Part shown: positions 1-12,338 of the stretch, one piece after another
How positions within the stretch are numbered: the stretch's first letter is position 1
Layout of the letters: every line of letters begins with the position of its first letter
From: Ceratodon purpureus
Lineage: Eukaryota; Streptophyta; Bryopsida; Pseudoditrichales; Ditrichaceae
Length of the DNA stretch: 64,000 nt
NCBI GenBank assembly: GCA_014871385.1
Contig: CM026426.1
Span: forward strand, 82,503,566-82,567,565
Direction of reading: 5' to 3'
Made by a program: the position numbers and the translations under genes
Notes under the pieces: model-generated
Told to the model about the DNA's origin: nothing
The model's database searches: none
What the model saw: only the letters and a program-made list of their open reading frames with translations

Positions 1-278
1 GCATTTAGCTCACAGTGAGCTAAATTGACATCTTCTCTCACCAGAAATTGAACCCGATTGTAGTACATCAATGTCTACTACCCAGAATTCGAGACCACTA
101 GAAATTGAACGTTATTGTGGGAAACTGTTCTTTGATTTGATAATTCGTTCAGTTCTTATGTACTTTGCAAGAAGAGTCAATAGACACATTGTTTATACCT
201 TATTTGCAATCTTTTCTAAGTCACATGTGTGCAGAAAACCAAAATTAATAACATAGTTCTTCAACCTGTTGTTTTCCA

Positions 279-1608
279 GCGGTTCCTGGAGCTCCTGATC
301 AAACGGTTTCAGAATATTGATCCCAATAAACATGGTAAGAGTGTACAAGGGCCATCGGATGTGAAGAACGAGATGGTGATTATCAACGCAGCAGAGGACC
401 ATTTCATGTTGTGGAGGGAATTCATCACAAAGCATAGCACATGTGAACTTATTGATCGCGAGACTTGCAAGCGCTTTAATCAGAAGAAAGGCTTTAAGGG
501 TGGTAAAGCATTCCAACTTGAGCGTAGCTTCTTCCGCAGTATGGGCTTCATGACATAAGAAGAAATGAAGGCATTGGTTCGTCATCTATTGTTGCTTACC
601 AAGAATTGGAAGTACAAGTACCCTAAAGCCTCTGTATACAAGACACGTGGTACGGTGTTACCGCATCACTACTCTTCTGGGTATTGGATGGCGAGGAAGA
701 AGCGTAAGAGGATATGCATCCAAGAGCTTCACGATGGCAACCCGAGTCTTGGGCTCTCCAATCCTGATTATACGATTAACAAGCAGAAGTGGCACGATTG
801 GAAACGCGAGTACGGTGTTTCTAATACGACATTTAATGTCCTCCTCAATCGGCGTGACAAAGGATTCTACGGATTCCGCGCCGAGAAAAAGAGCATGTTC
901 AAGAGGGCACAGAATTTGACGGAGAGGTGGCCCGAAGTTTTTCCATTCTTTGCCAGATTCTTGGAGGTCAAAGGAAACTTTGTGGCTCCAACTGGTCGAA
1001 TCCGAACTCGGCTATTCAACGCTGTGAAGATGGTGTTTGGAGTACAATGGAAGTATGATAACATCCTTCACCTGAGCCTAGCACTGCTGGATCCTTGCGA
1101 CACACCAGGTCATTCTACCAAAGACGACTCAATGGATAATCCTTTCTTCAAGGCTTTCCTGAAGAAGATGATGGGGGTGAAGGGGCCTTCAATCTCGGAC
1201 CCGGAAGTGTGGGTCAGGATATCTGCTACGCAGCAACAAAATGCCCAAGCGATCGCGTACGCCGAGAAACACATGAAAGGATATTCACTAGTTCCTTCTA
1301 GGTACATACCGGCTAATAATGAACGCCTCAACGACCACACCACCGGAAACTCTTGAAAGGACGAACTATACTTGGAGTTCTTGTTGCGTGCTGGTGGTAA
1401 ACATGACAAGAAGAAAGTGAAGGTTTCTTATACAGCTCCAAATACGAACTACTATACAGTGTATGGGCTGTACAAGGACGCTCATCTACGGCTCAACGCT
1501 CGGGAATTGTGAATGAAATTCTACTTGGAGTTACTGAATACATTTTGTTTGTCGGGTGAGAACTTATGGGGGGTCTTCAGTGGAACCAAGTGCATGTTGG
1601 CAGCTCGG
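279..1608 (+). pseudogene. A-domain exon of the FCP1-fusion gene, element A copy
   Basis: The exon opens after a TTTTCCAG acceptor (AG at 277-278) and closes at a CGG|GTAAG donor. It encodes about 440 residues. It is clearly paralogous to the minus-strand block 42070-43482. Shared landmarks are KYKYPK after a short helix, a later NPFF followed by a variable loop, then a P-x-NERL segment, and a closing FYL-x-x-x-x-TFC stretch just before the donor. I recognise no characterised domain in it. The frame is broken more than once (for example an in-frame stop at 556-558 and a frame change near 1356). It is the upstream part of a gene that continues into an acidic linker and an FCP1-like domain. An upstream exon must lie before position 1. 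Confidence 0.65.
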
Positions 1609-2446
1609 GTAAGCTTCCTTTTATTTGTTTCAAATAAAGAAATTCATTTGGTCTAATTGTGATGTGTTTATCTTATCTAATATTGCTCAACGTGAGCTTA
1701 ATCAAATAAGCTCAGCGAAGCTTATTCAACTATAGGCGAACTTAACTAAGATATCTCTGAACTACTTAGCTCACTGTGAGCTAAACCTTATATCTAAAAT
1801 ATTGAATATACTATTAACCTGGAATGTTACCTTACTATTCTACTACATGATGATACACAATATAAGGTGACATCTTTTAGTATGGTTGAGATGTGCTTTT
1901 CTTATCTCTTTCTATGTTTTGTATTTAATAAATATATTTTGCTCACTGTGAGCTAATTCATAAAAGCACAGAGTGGCGTAGGCAATTCACTTTTCTAAAA
2001 GCTTAATGTACTAAGATCTTGCTGAACCGTTTAGCTCATACTGAGCTAAATGTTTTATCTTCATCTTTAAATGTTATATCTAATTGTTAACACTACTAGC
2101 CTGGAACGTATATAATGTATAGCCGCATATATCTAATGTATGCGATTTTATTATATAAGGCAGCGTCTTCTGTTTGTAGGGGATTGATTTTCTTAGCACT
2201 TCAAATGGAGTGTTAAATAGAAGTTTAGCTCCTCAGTAAGATAGGTAGGCCATTTACCTCATTGTGAGCTAAGTCCGGCAGATCCTTTTCTACATGTGCC
2301 ATGAATGCTCATTGTGTAATTTGCTTAGTAAATTAAAGTTCTTTTCTTGTAACACTATGTGTCTATGACATTTATTCTATGTTAATAAACTGTCTAATTA
2401 TCCATGCCATTTGAAGGTTACTAACACGGTTAAGACATGTGTATAT

Positions 2447-4098
2447 GTTCCAGATATATGGTATGTTTTACTATGGAATCATTGACCACAATTTCGATGA
2501 GTGTTACAAGGAGATATTAAAGATTGTACCAACCCTGGATATCAATGATTTAATCCACGAGGACTCTGTCTATGATTCAGCTGGAGAAGCACAGCCCGCA
2601 CTAGCGAGGCAGCAGTTCCTTGAGAGCGAAGAGTTTGATCGTGGCATTGATGTAGACTTATCCACCGACGACGAAGACGAAGATTCTCCTGATGACATGG
2701 ATGAAAATGGTGGTGTTGATGCTGAGCTTGGTGAAGATATTGGGGCTGGCTTCGAAGAAGGGAATGCGCCACTACCTAGCCCACGGACAGAGCCTCGACA
2801 GCTGCTTTTAGCTCACAGTGAGCTAAACAAGTCTGCACGGGCTCGAGGCTCGTGCGTTCTACCTGAATCCCGCTTCAGAAGTCAGAGTTCTAGTTTAGGT
2901 CGCCGGTTAGTGAAGAAGTTTAGTCTTGATCAAGACCGCCATACTGATCTTGTGGAATCATCATCTAGGAGGAGTAGCGAAGCCAAGGAGGAAGACACCA
3001 GGGATAAGGAAGACATAGTTGTTCCGGAGCAAATGGAAGATACAATTGAGGAGGTGCAAGTCAATGGCGGGGCTTCAAAGGAGGTTGCCTTAGTACCACT
3101 TAGCAACTCCGAGGACGATGATGGAGATGTGCCCCCTCCAAGTGCCAATTACCGAGGCGAATCCTCGAGACCGGTTATTCCTATGGTTGATGTTCCTTCG
3201 GAATCAGTTGCAGAGAATGAGGAATAACGCCGCCGAAAAGGCTCCGCATCCTGAGGCACCAATCGTTAAGAGAGACATTGATTGGTTTGATTGGAACAAG
3301 GCTCGAATAAAGAAGAAATAGGAAAAGAGTGAGAGGGCAGCGGAGGCCACTCGGATTCTTGTGGAGGAGGCTCGGCTTGCTAAGGAGAGGGCAGAGACTC
3401 AACTCACGGAACAACAAGAGAAAGACAAGCAATGCGACAAGGAGATTGTTGACATGAAAGCCATTCTCGCTCTAATGCAAGCTAGACATGTCCCGGTACC
3501 AGAGCAGAGCAAAGCCCAAGTTCTCCCAGATGATAATCCAAGTAGTAGTCTTATGGTAGCTCAGACCTTTGGTTCCATCTCGGCTCCATCCTTGGAGCCT
3601 TGTCCGAGTCCCAACCAGACGATTTTAGCTCACAATGAGCAAACAAGTTAGGATGTATCCGGTAGTGTAAGCTCGGACACCGCTATGACTGAAAATGCTC
3701 CCCCTTTAGGATTACCTTTGATTACCCCTATCTTGGCTGGTACAGACTTTGAGGAAGATTTGCACCAGCCGGTTCCCAAGACTACCTGCAAGCCTGACAC
3801 CCAGTGCCTCAAACTCTCGATGACAATGATGACATTGGTGGAGGTGTTGGTGGTGACCAAACCACGTTAGAGGGTGTTAAAAATATTTCTATAGTGTCTG
3901 AGCAGGGGCAAGGTACCTCGGTGAATAAGCATACGTCGAAGGATGGGCCCTCAGATTGCCACTTGGATACAAATGCTCCTGCAGATGGCGAAGAGGAGGA
4001 GTTGGTCGATTATGAAGACTCTCTGGAGACATCACTCTCACTCCCAGATGCTTTGCCCATTGTCTTGGAGAGCCAAAAGGGTGCAGACAGTCTTGAGG
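2447..4098 (+). pseudogene. Acidic and coiled-coil linker exon of the FCP1-fusion gene, element A
   Basis: This follows an intron of about 840 bp and has a possible TTCCAG acceptor at its start. The first part (to 3227) is strongly acidic, with runs of Asp and Glu and clusters of Ser, and reads like a disordered linker. The part around 3361-3480 is rich in Glu, Lys, Arg and Gln with heptad-like spacing, suggesting a coiled coil. Frame changes separate the pieces. An AG|GTATGC donor lies at 4098/4099. Two of the 21-bp palindromes sit inside this coding sequence, at 2807-2827 and 3624-3643, both read in the phase Leu-Ala-His-(Ser/Asn)-Glu. The matching region in the second copy (41024-41857) is also acidic and helical but poorly conserved, as expected for a linker. 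Confidence 0.5.
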
Positions 4099-4559
4099 TA
4101 TGCGGTTCAGGAACTTACGTAAATCTAAAACTCTAAGTGTTAGTTCTGCATCGTTCTTTGCTTAAACAATTTACCTTATCTGAATGATAAGTGATTGTAC
4201 AAACATTTTGAAGTGTCGTAGTGCACATTTATAAAGCTTAAAACTCCACATCCGACCATATTTTGCATTCGGGTTTCAATTTCAGACTAATACAAACATT
4301 GTATTCACAACAGTTATTGTTTTATATTAGAAATGTTTTGACTTTTACAAGAACTTGACTTGTTTAAATTGTTGTTTTGAATGGATGGTCAGCTAGAAGC
4401 AACTGACTATGTTCATCGCCCGGTTGCTGTTAAATCTCTGGTTAGCGAGGTGGAATTGCGTTCAAATTGTTCAAATCAGAAATTCAAATTGTCCTCGCCT
4501 TTTCGTCCTTCTGCATTTCATCAGGTAACGGTTTTTGTCTTGTTTCATTGCTTTTCCAG

Positions 4560-5353
4560 GCTGAAGCGTCTACAAAGGTCTCAGGAGGTTTCAAGGGTGT
4601 AGCTCCCAAGAAGTGGCAGAACGTTGTATTGGACATTAATGGAATTCTAAGTAAATGCATCGACAGGCGGAGTGGATTGAAGGACTTAGTGACGAACCAC
4701 GTTAACCTAGGAGTTCTAAGCCCAACATTCCCCTTTCTTATAGGTCCTAAGGCTGTGTATGTTCGGCCGGGATTTTCAGATTTTATATCATTCGTGAACA
4801 CTTTCGCTCATGTCGTCGTATGGAGTTCAATGAAGTGCACGACATCGATGGATGTTGTGAATTACCTGTTCAATGGCTTGCCAATGCCTTTGCTTATGCT
4901 TAGTCAAGAAGATTGCGACCGTATTGAAACATCTCGTCGTACTATCTTGAAGTACCCGGACGGAGACAAGCCAATTTTTCTCAAAACTTTGTCAAGGGCC
5001 CTTTTCGGGGAGAGTTCCACCTAGGACACTGCAAACACAATCCTGATTAATGATAGTCTAGAGAAGAGCAAATGTAACAACACTGGAAATGCGGTTTTCT
5101 TAAAATCATGGGTTGAGAAAGATGCGGACGATTGCGTTCTTATGTCCATATTGGCCCCATGGTTGTCAAAGTTGGACAAGAATGCGGGAAATGGGAAACT
5201 AGTAGAGTACGTTGATGCAAACAGAATTGGAGTCCCTCCTTTGTCCTTAGACGATCCACTATTTCATCACATTTTAGAAGGGATGGCGATTTCAACACGG
5301 AACATGGGTGTCAGATTTAATGTTTGCGGCATTCGCAAACATAAGGCTTTTTG
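4560..5353 (+). pseudogene. FCP1/NIF-like phosphatase domain, element A copy
   Basis: The domain begins after a TTTTCCAG acceptor. Residues VVLDINGIL match the N-terminal catalytic motif of plant FCP1-homology HAD proteins, where DLNG replaces the DxDxT of true CTD phosphatases. It is followed by YVRPGFSDF, then VVVWSSM, then a FLK motif, and near the end the ILINDS loop that corresponds to the second acidic HAD motif. The order and spacing fit the family. HAD phosphatases use the first Asp as nucleophile; here the second acidic position is Asn, so activity is doubtful even without damage. One in-frame stop at 5022-5024 interrupts it. The paralogue on the minus strand at 39805-40434 has the same DLNG motif and WS pair. 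Confidence 0.72.
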
Positions 5354-5554
5354 ACTTTATTTAGGACGGACTGAACTTGCTCACAGTGAGCTAAACTGTT
5401 GACTATTTTGTAAATGTATTTCTTAAACTTTCTTAAATGTTCTTGTAAATGTTTTTTTGGACTTTCTTCCACCTGAATTCCCATTGATATTGATTGTCAT
5501 TTCCAATCTTTTATCTAATGGATCCAAATGCTTTTGTTCGTATCATTTCTCCAG

Positions 5555-6357
5555 GTTCGACGAGTACACTCCGTTTCTGGTGGCCTTGATTGTAGGTACG
5601 ATAGTTCTTTGGGAGCGCCATCCATACTCTCAAGTGGGAAGGTGGTCGGTACATGCTCCACATCCAAAGGTGGAACATTAGGAGGTCAAGAGTACTCCAA
5701 ACCGTTTTTACTGTTCTCGGCAACTGATGCTGCTTCTACGGGTATTGATTTCTCACGAGGGGACTTGGAGCAGGATGTTGTGAATAGTCCTCCTAGCAAT
5801 GCAGGGGGTCGATTTGTAGTTAAGTCACCTTCTCCTTTGAGGTCGGTTGGAAGATGCACTCCGAGACGGGAGCGTTCTACCTCTCCAATGGTTCAGACAT
5901 CATTGACCCCTCAAAGGCAATTATACGGGGCCCTTGGGTCAGAATGTGACCCTCTCATAGTCAAGACATTAGCTAATCCCGTTGTTAATACTAGTGAAGA
6001 CCATGTTGTAGAAATAAAATCCTTAGTTAGAAATATATCTTTGCATACGCCAAATAGTGAGCAACGTGGTTGAGATCGTGGTGTTTCGAAACAGGTAATG
6101 CCGACAATGTCAAGCGGTGCCCCTAAACCTCCTCGATTATCAAGATTTCAGCCAACCCATTCCCGTTCCTCTACAGGCCCAGATCTAGTGACCTTGAAGA
6201 GGCAGATGAGAGACTCTTTAGCGCACCCAATTCTTCGACTTCAGTCAAAGACTTCTGTTTTTGCTGAATCCCACCGTAGAACACTTTCGCGGAGGGGCGC
6301 GATCATGAAGGCCATGGAAGAACTCAAGGCAAGAGAGAAGATGAAGTCCCGTGTATG
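5555..6357 (+). pseudogene. Serine/arginine/proline-rich C-terminal tail of the FCP1-fusion gene
   Basis: After a TTTCTCCAG acceptor at 5554 the plus strand is open in two overlapping frames to 6357. The product is rich in Ser, Arg, Pro and Thr, with repeated SP and TP steps (for example RSVGRCTPRRERSTSP) and no recognisable fold. It ends about 570 bp before the terminal repeat of element A. It is probably the C-terminal end of the preceding gene, because it follows in the same direction with a plausible splice site. No matching exon is evident in the second copy. Confidence 0.4.
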
Positions 6358-6485
6358 AAATTCTAGTGGCCAATTACTTCATTTAATTTATATCAATGTT
6401 TCATTTTTTCCACATCATGCATTAAAATGTGATACAATGTGGTATCTGTTCAGTATATTTGCCTTTGAAGAATAATGATAATGCC

Positions 6486-6650
6486 ATGATGTTAGATGAA
6501 ACCGCTTTTTTTTGTTGAATATTTAGCTCACTGTGGACTAGATGCATACTTCAGTGTTAAAGAGTATTGATTATGCGATGATGTTAGAAGAAACTGCTTT
6601 TTTTGGTTGAATTTTAGCTCATTTTGGACTACATGCATACTTCAATGTAT
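6486..6650 (+). repeat. Tandem duplication of about 83 bp containing a palindrome half
   Basis: Two adjacent copies share the landmarks ATGATGTTAGA, a T-run, GTTGAAT, TTTAGCTCA, TGGACTA and CATGCATACTTCA. Each contains the left half of a 21-bp palindrome with a decayed right half. It lies near the right end of element A. Confidence 0.7.
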
Positions 6651-6930
6651 TGTGTAATTGTTTATCTAACGTATGTATTATATCCTACATGCCTCACATA
6701 GGTTTCCTGAATCAATATAACCCTACACATACACCACATAAGGCAATTGCCTCAATGGTCCCTATGGTTTACAACATTATTAGGAAGCAAATATATTAGC
6801 TCACAATGAGCATTATTTTATTCAGCTCAATAATTGAGATAATTTAGCTCATTGTTGAGTTAGGTGTGGATTTAGCTCATGGTTGAGGCTCCCGAAAAAC
6901 TAGGGTTTTAAATCCCAAAGTCGCCATTTT

Positions 6931-6955
6931 GTCCCAGATTAATGAATATGGTGTT
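6931..6955 (+). repeat. Right terminal inverted repeat of element A
   Basis: Read on the minus strand this begins AACACCATATTCATTA, against AACACCATATTCGTTA at the right end of the 15.2-kb element. The class of palindromes typical of element A stops here and a different tandem repeat starts 176 bp further on. The partner terminus is outside the window. Confidence 0.65.
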
Positions 6956-7130
6956 CCAAGTAACCATGCTTTCCAATAGCTTTTGACGCATACTCCTTCG
7001 AATAAGGGCACGTGCATGGTAGAAGTTGCAAAATTGTCAAGTAATACTGCTAGGTCTTTAGAGGTGTGGTCAAATCCAATTAAACAATGCATCGAAGGGC
7101 AAGGGATGAAGGCATGCCCAATCTTCACAG

Positions 7131-7690
7131 GGTCCCTACGCCTCATGCAATGCTCCCAATGACCCTCTCATGAACATTTGATGTTTTCTAAAATTTTCGT
7201 TCCGGTATTGATTTCAACGCTGCTGCTTCCAAATTCTGTTGGAATTTCAAGGCCTCCAAAGTTTCTTCCGTGCCGAAGACACTTCAAAGGGTCCCTACGC
7301 CTCATGCAATGCCACCAGTGACCCTCTCATGAACATTTGATTGTTTTTAAAAATTTAGTTCCAGCATTGATTTGAATGCTGTTGTTTGCAGATTCTGATG
7401 GAATTCCAAGGCCTCTAAGGTTTGATCGGTGCCAAAGACACTTCAAGGGGTCTCCACATCTCATGCAATGCTCCCAAAGTCCATCTCATGAACATTTGAT
7501 TTTTTTGGGAAATTTGGTTTTGGTAGTAATTTGAGCATTACTCTTTGTTAATTTGATGAAATTTTGGTGCCATAAGAAGTTGTATTGGGCCCAATACACC
7601 TCCAAAGAGGCACCAAATCTCATGCGAGTGGTCCTAAAGACCCGCACATGAACACTTCAACCTTTAAAGAAACTAGATTTTTGTTAATCA
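7131..7690 (+). repeat. Four tandem copies of a 159-160 bp repeat
   Basis: Copies start at about 7131, 7290, 7449 and 7609, recognised by TCATGCAATG near each start, then CTCATGAACA, an ATTGATTT stretch and AAGACACTTCAA near the end. The first three are similar; the fourth is worn. This is a small satellite-like array just outside element A, with no coding potential. Confidence 0.75.
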
Positions 7691-7699
7691 TATTGTTTT

Positions 7700-10600
7700 C
7701 AAGACAATATTGAGTAATGTGTTTAATAGAGAATTCAAGCCCAAAACATATCTAATGGCTTTTACACAAAGATAATATTAAAAAAATTAGTCATTACTGG
7801 GGCATTTTAATGTTGTTTGGGGCCCAAAACATTAACCAGAGTTTTCCAATTTTCTTGAATTTTATAATTTCTAAGTGGAATGGCGAGAGGTTGGGATCAA
7901 ACATCTTGCTTTTGGATTGCCTGCTTGGTGTCACAACTAAGTTCTACAATCGATAATCTTTTGTGGAAGCTGCAATTAGTTTGAATTAAGGATGGGTTTT
8001 GTTGACAAGTCTAGCTAGACTTACCAAATGAAGCCAATTTTTAATTGTGGCGACGCGCATAGGTTTGAAACCTCAGAGACTGTGTATGTAATTTTGGATC
8101 CAAAACAACATTCATAGTCTAAGTGAGCTATGGATTGGGAACATTGCATTAAGTAAAGGAATTGAATCATTCTACATAGATTGGTTGTTGTAGTTGTAAG
8201 TGAAAGTTTATACTAACTCTATTTGTGCTTATCTTGTTTGTGTGCTTCTAATTATGCATTGTTCTTGATGGTCAAATTTGACCAACGGGATGACCCTACA
8301 ATCAATTATTTATTTGTAACTTGTGTTGTGCGAATAGTGGTTACCTGCAATTCATAGAAGGTTGGCTAGAGCTTTTTATCAAACCTTCAAATGCAATAAA
8401 AACGCCATGTTCATTAAATTGGCCAATTTTGTTTATAATGGCAGCCAAACTAATCAAATAAAATGAAAAATGGACTGAAATCATACTATTTGAGCGGCCA
8501 ATATAATCAAGATTGGCTAATATAACAGATATGGCGTTTAATTTTTTATTTCAATTGAAAACCAAGTAATTTGGATACGTTTATTGATTGTAGAACCATG
8601 TCAAGAAATGGGTGCTGCTTTTGCATTGAAAGTTTTTTGCTTGATATGTTTTGACATTTATAATGATTGTTGTTCAAAGACAATATATTGTGACTTGCAT
8701 TATCTTTGAATTTTGTGAATTTTAGCCATTTGTACAACCATTTTTTAAGTTATTGAGCAAGCCCTTTGTATATCCTAAGAAACAACAACTTGAATGTTCT
8801 TATAAATGTGGTAAGCACGGCCTACTACCTAATTTACTACATTGTCTATGCAGCATTCCAAAAAGAAAAAACTTGACTTTACAAAGGTTTTGTAGAGGAC
8901 CTCTCCTATGTAGATTTATGTCTAGCGATATGTTTAGAGGTCTCTTTGTTCTTGAAATTCTAATCTACTTACCTCTATCTATGCATGGAATAAAAAATTA
9001 AAAGAATAGTTGTTGCCCACATTCAACTTTGCAAATCACTACTTTTATGATGATGGTGCAATAATGATAATTCTTCCTTTTCCTGTGAGTATGATTTCAA
9101 ATACTTTTAGATACCAAAAATCCTAAGGCTTTTAAATACAAAAGGAATGGTGAGGATGAACCGCTTGCACCTTACATCTCTTCTTAATATATCTATAATT
9201 GTAAGTTTTATTTGCATTTTCTTTAGTTGAACTTCTTGTTTACCATTGTAGCTCTACAATTAGGTTGCATTTGAGTCATTTCAAGCTGACCATAGGTGAG
9301 TAGCTATGATTGAATTGAGTGAATAATGGATGAGCATCTGTGACTATACCATAGTCAGTAATGGAGATCCAAATATGCTTGCTTAGTATGTAGTTTTGGA
9401 TCCAAAACAAGTATGTGGGCTAGCATATTGAATTAGATCTGACCAATCCATTTGGTGTTAATGAGCAACATTTTTATTTTTCCAAACCATGTGTATATCT
9501 TAAGTGGTGAAGAGCTTGCAGAGGTGCCAAAATCCAAGTTCAGTTTTCAATCCATACTAGTTAATTGATTTTTTAACTCAATAGCATACACTTGTTGGAA
9601 TGATAAGGCACTTGAGGGCATTCCTGTCCATACACACTTTGCTCATAGTTTGCTTCACCTGATCCTTACTCGACAGTGTTTAAGGTGAGAATGATAGACT
9701 GTATAAAAGTATTAGGATACATTATCCAAGAGTACTACCTTCATACGTGATCAATGTTGCTCATCAAGTAGATGGAGTTTCTTATTGTATTTTTTGCATG
9801 GTTAAGGTAAAGCCTTAGTTTTTTGGATATAGAAGATCATGAATCTGATGCCAAGGCATCTTTTAATGCAGATAGTGCTAACTTCTCTGGTTTTGCATCT
9901 TCATGTGATCAGACATGTTCAGATTCCATGGCATGGGTTAAGTTATGTCTCCTTTATATTACATCACTTTTGTTGTTGTGGTTGATTTTGTTCTACTTAA
10001 AATGTCACTTTGAATTTTGATCAATGTTCTTTTTTTTTGCTCTTCGGAGAAGCATACTTTGAGAAGAAGGCTGTTCAGACAAAAAATTAAGTAATGAAAA
10101 AACAAGAATTGGTTGGAAATAAAAATAAAAAAATCAAAGAAGAACCAAGAAATGGAAAGAATGGGTAAACAAATGCAAAAAATTAAAAAATTAAAGTTTA
10201 AAATACCAATTCATTAAAAACCAAAGTTTGAATCCATTGTGCATGCAGGGCTATACACAAAAAAAGGCTGAAAATAAAAATCAACCACAAGTTTAAAATC
10301 AAAAAATTAAAAAAATTCCAAATCAGATTATTTCCTTTCTTATGTATATATAGTATTTTAAAATATGTCTATAATAACATAAACGCGCCTACCAAAAATT
10401 TGAAGTTTCTCTAGGCTCAAAAAGTTGAATATAATTGTTGTAGACACTGGTATCTCAAGAACAATCAAAAGGCTGTTTCCTCTCAGTACTGAAATTGCTC
10501 TATTCATGTTGATTTGTTATTGTGAACCTCAATTCTTTTGCTTACACAGTCGTCTAAATATGGTTAAATTTTGGATACAAAATTTCCTCTAACACGCGGA

Positions 10601-10800
10601 AATAAGCTCTATTACATCATTTTGATTTTGATTTTCTCAAAAATATACTTAAACCACGCGGTTATAAGGCCTTTATTCACCGACACAAAATATCAAAAAT
10701 TTGCAAAAGTTATCGCAACATGAAATCGCAAAATGAAGTCTTCAAATCACATGTTGCTAAGCAGAGGATGAAAGGAGTTACACAACTTCCAATTGAAGAT
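7700..10800. other. AT-rich intergenic DNA with no supported gene
   Basis: There are only short open stretches on either strand, none with recognisable domains or a convincing codon pattern. A-rich runs occur around 10090-10310. No terminal repeats or RNA genes were found. Confidence 0.6.
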
Positions 10801-10808
10801 GGATGGAT

Positions 10809-10892
10809 TGGAGTCAGTCAACTCCAGATTGAGAAGATGTGCACTGGAGTTGGACGACTCCATATATAATGCATTGGAGTCAGATCGCTCCA
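10809..10892. repeat. Three 18-bp palindromes, TGGAGT-n6-ACTCCA
   Basis: The copies are at 10809-10826, 10845-10862 and 10875-10892. The first two have perfect 6-bp arms; the third has one mismatch. Spacer bases differ between copies, and the spacing between copies is 30-36 bp. The first and third are followed by AGATTGAGA. Partial copies follow to about 10950. Confidence 0.75.
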
Positions 10893-11828
10893 GATTGAGA
10901 ACATGTGGACAAGAATAAGACAACTCAATATGAGGTGCACTAGAATTGGACTACTGATGTTATCTTATTTTAGACATAGGAATAAAGAAGATAGATGGTA
11001 TATTTAAGTAATTATGGATAAAACGCTCAATTATGGACTACTTTGCATCATCAATAAACGTCCATTTGATGTGTTTTCTCTCAAGTTTCAACAGGAAGAA
11101 GGGAAATATTTATGAATAAGTGCAGACGTTGTACAAGGGATTAAGTAATATGAGTGAATTTTAATATAATGTTCAAATCTAGACATCCATGTCCCCTTGT
11201 CATGGCCAATCCCCTCAGCGAGCGCCTGACTGAAAACCCTAAATCCTAGAAACCCTATCCTTAGAAATCTACATTTTCTAATTAAAGGAAATACATCTCC
11301 TGCGAAATTTGGATTTGTGAAGTGAAGCGGGTGAAGGGAAGATAGTCGGCGACCCGCTGAGTAGATACCAATGCCACGCTTCTCTCATTGAGGAGTATCT
11401 CCGTGAGGACTCCAGAGTCGTCCTTTAGAACGGAACAATATTCTTGGTTTAGGGTGTTCAAAGTCCAATCTAGTCGGCTGGCTGCTGACTAGGAGAGACA
11501 ACCTCTTGCTTACTGAACCGACATGTGGAATTTGATATGCATGTAAAAATGACGAGAAATTGTCAGATACTATGGAATTCAAAATACATCAAAAAGAAAA
11601 GTTATCCATATGGTTTGATTTCTGTTGTTCGCCTAAATCAACGTTCAAAGGAGACCCTGGGTGGTCCTGATTTTGGAAATTTGGATAAGTTGTCATATGC
11701 TTGTGCAAGGCGTGGCAAGGTAGGAAAATTGTCCCCTTCAAAGATAGACCATACCACCAGAAGTAAACAATGTGGGTTAATTACGCTTAGATAAATATTT
11801 GCCAAAAACGTTAAGTTACTTCCAGTTA

Positions 11829-12069
11829 GAGGACTATAATTGTTACTTTGAGACAATTTTTTATCTTTGAGACTTTTTGCCTACAATTTCAGCAATTGTT
11901 TTGAGACAATTTGAATTTTTTTTACTTTCTAATTATAGATTATCCTTGACTCGAGGATAATCTTCCCATATATAGTCAACAAGTTTTTGACAAATATAGA
12001 ATCAATTAAGACTACAGTCAAGCATTAAATTGAGACTATGAAAAGTCCCAATTTAACGAATATGGTGTT
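11829..12069 (+). mobile_element. MITE 1 with the large-element termini
   Basis: This is a 241-bp element with a TTAG target duplication at 11825-11828 and 12070-12073. Its right end, read inward, begins AACACCATATTCGTTA, the same as the 15.2-kb element. The left end is more diverged (about 17 of 25). It contains an internal inverted repeat GATTATCC...GGATAATC. The body is closely similar to MITE 2 at 28543-28797. It is non-coding and probably a deletion derivative moved by the large element's enzyme. Confidence 0.85.
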
Positions 12070-12338
12070 TTAGGTTAGTCCTAGTTAAGCTAGTCCTAGT
12101 CGGCTACCCGCCGACTAGGAGAGTAGGCGCTACTAGGCTACGTCCACGTTGGCTAGTAGTCGTCCAAAAACTATAGAGAAGTGGATTACTAGAACTTTCA
12201 CCAGTTCAATAGAAGAACTACAGCAGCCGCTTCCAGTAATTGGTACTGAACTTCCTTCGCCATAGCAGGTGAGCGCCACAAGTTTTGTTAGCCAGTCGCA
12301 TACTCTAGAAGTTAGCAGAGAGCGAATATTTCGTCGTT

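Larger units (their letters stand above)
3..6890. repeat. Dispersed 21-bp palindromes, AC/GT inner type (element A)
   Basis: The best copies are 3-25 and 2807-2827 (arms TTTAGCTCAC and GTGAGCTAAA around one base). Others lie at 1766-1784, 1941-1953 (core only), 2030-2050, 2253-2272, 3624-3643, 5377-5395, 6522-6540 (right half decayed), 6796-6815 and 6843-6880 (partial). Copies at 3-25, about 1680-2272 and 5377 fall in introns, and two lie within exons. None occur between 6955 and 32 kb. All show the inner AC/GT or CA/TG step, unlike the GA/TC step of the copies in the 15.2-kb element. The family is not one I recognise. Confidence 0.85.
1..6955 (+). mobile_element. Large TIR DNA element A (right part only)
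   Basis: This segment belongs to the same family as the complete 15.2-kb element at 38994-54214. Its right end at 6931-6955 matches that element's terminal inverted repeat (about 22 of 25 bases). It carries a diverged paralogue of the same multi-exon gene, and that gene likewise reads toward the near terminus. The region is dotted with TTTAGCTC/GAGCTAAA palindromes that stop at the terminus. The left end and any transposase gene lie outside the window, so size and target duplication cannot be checked; CCAA at 6956-6959 would be the right copy of a 4-bp duplication. Coding parts are interrupted several times, so this is a decayed copy. Confidence 0.7.

Noticed and set aside
3-6890. The 21-bp dyads as a CRISPR array
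   Set aside because: Spacing is irregular, the repeats are palindromes dispersed over kilobases, and there are no cas-like genes; the genome is eukaryotic.
9823-10020. Short frame with a hydrophobic end
   Set aside because: A lone 65-codon frame in AT-rich DNA, with no homology signal and no neighbouring exon.
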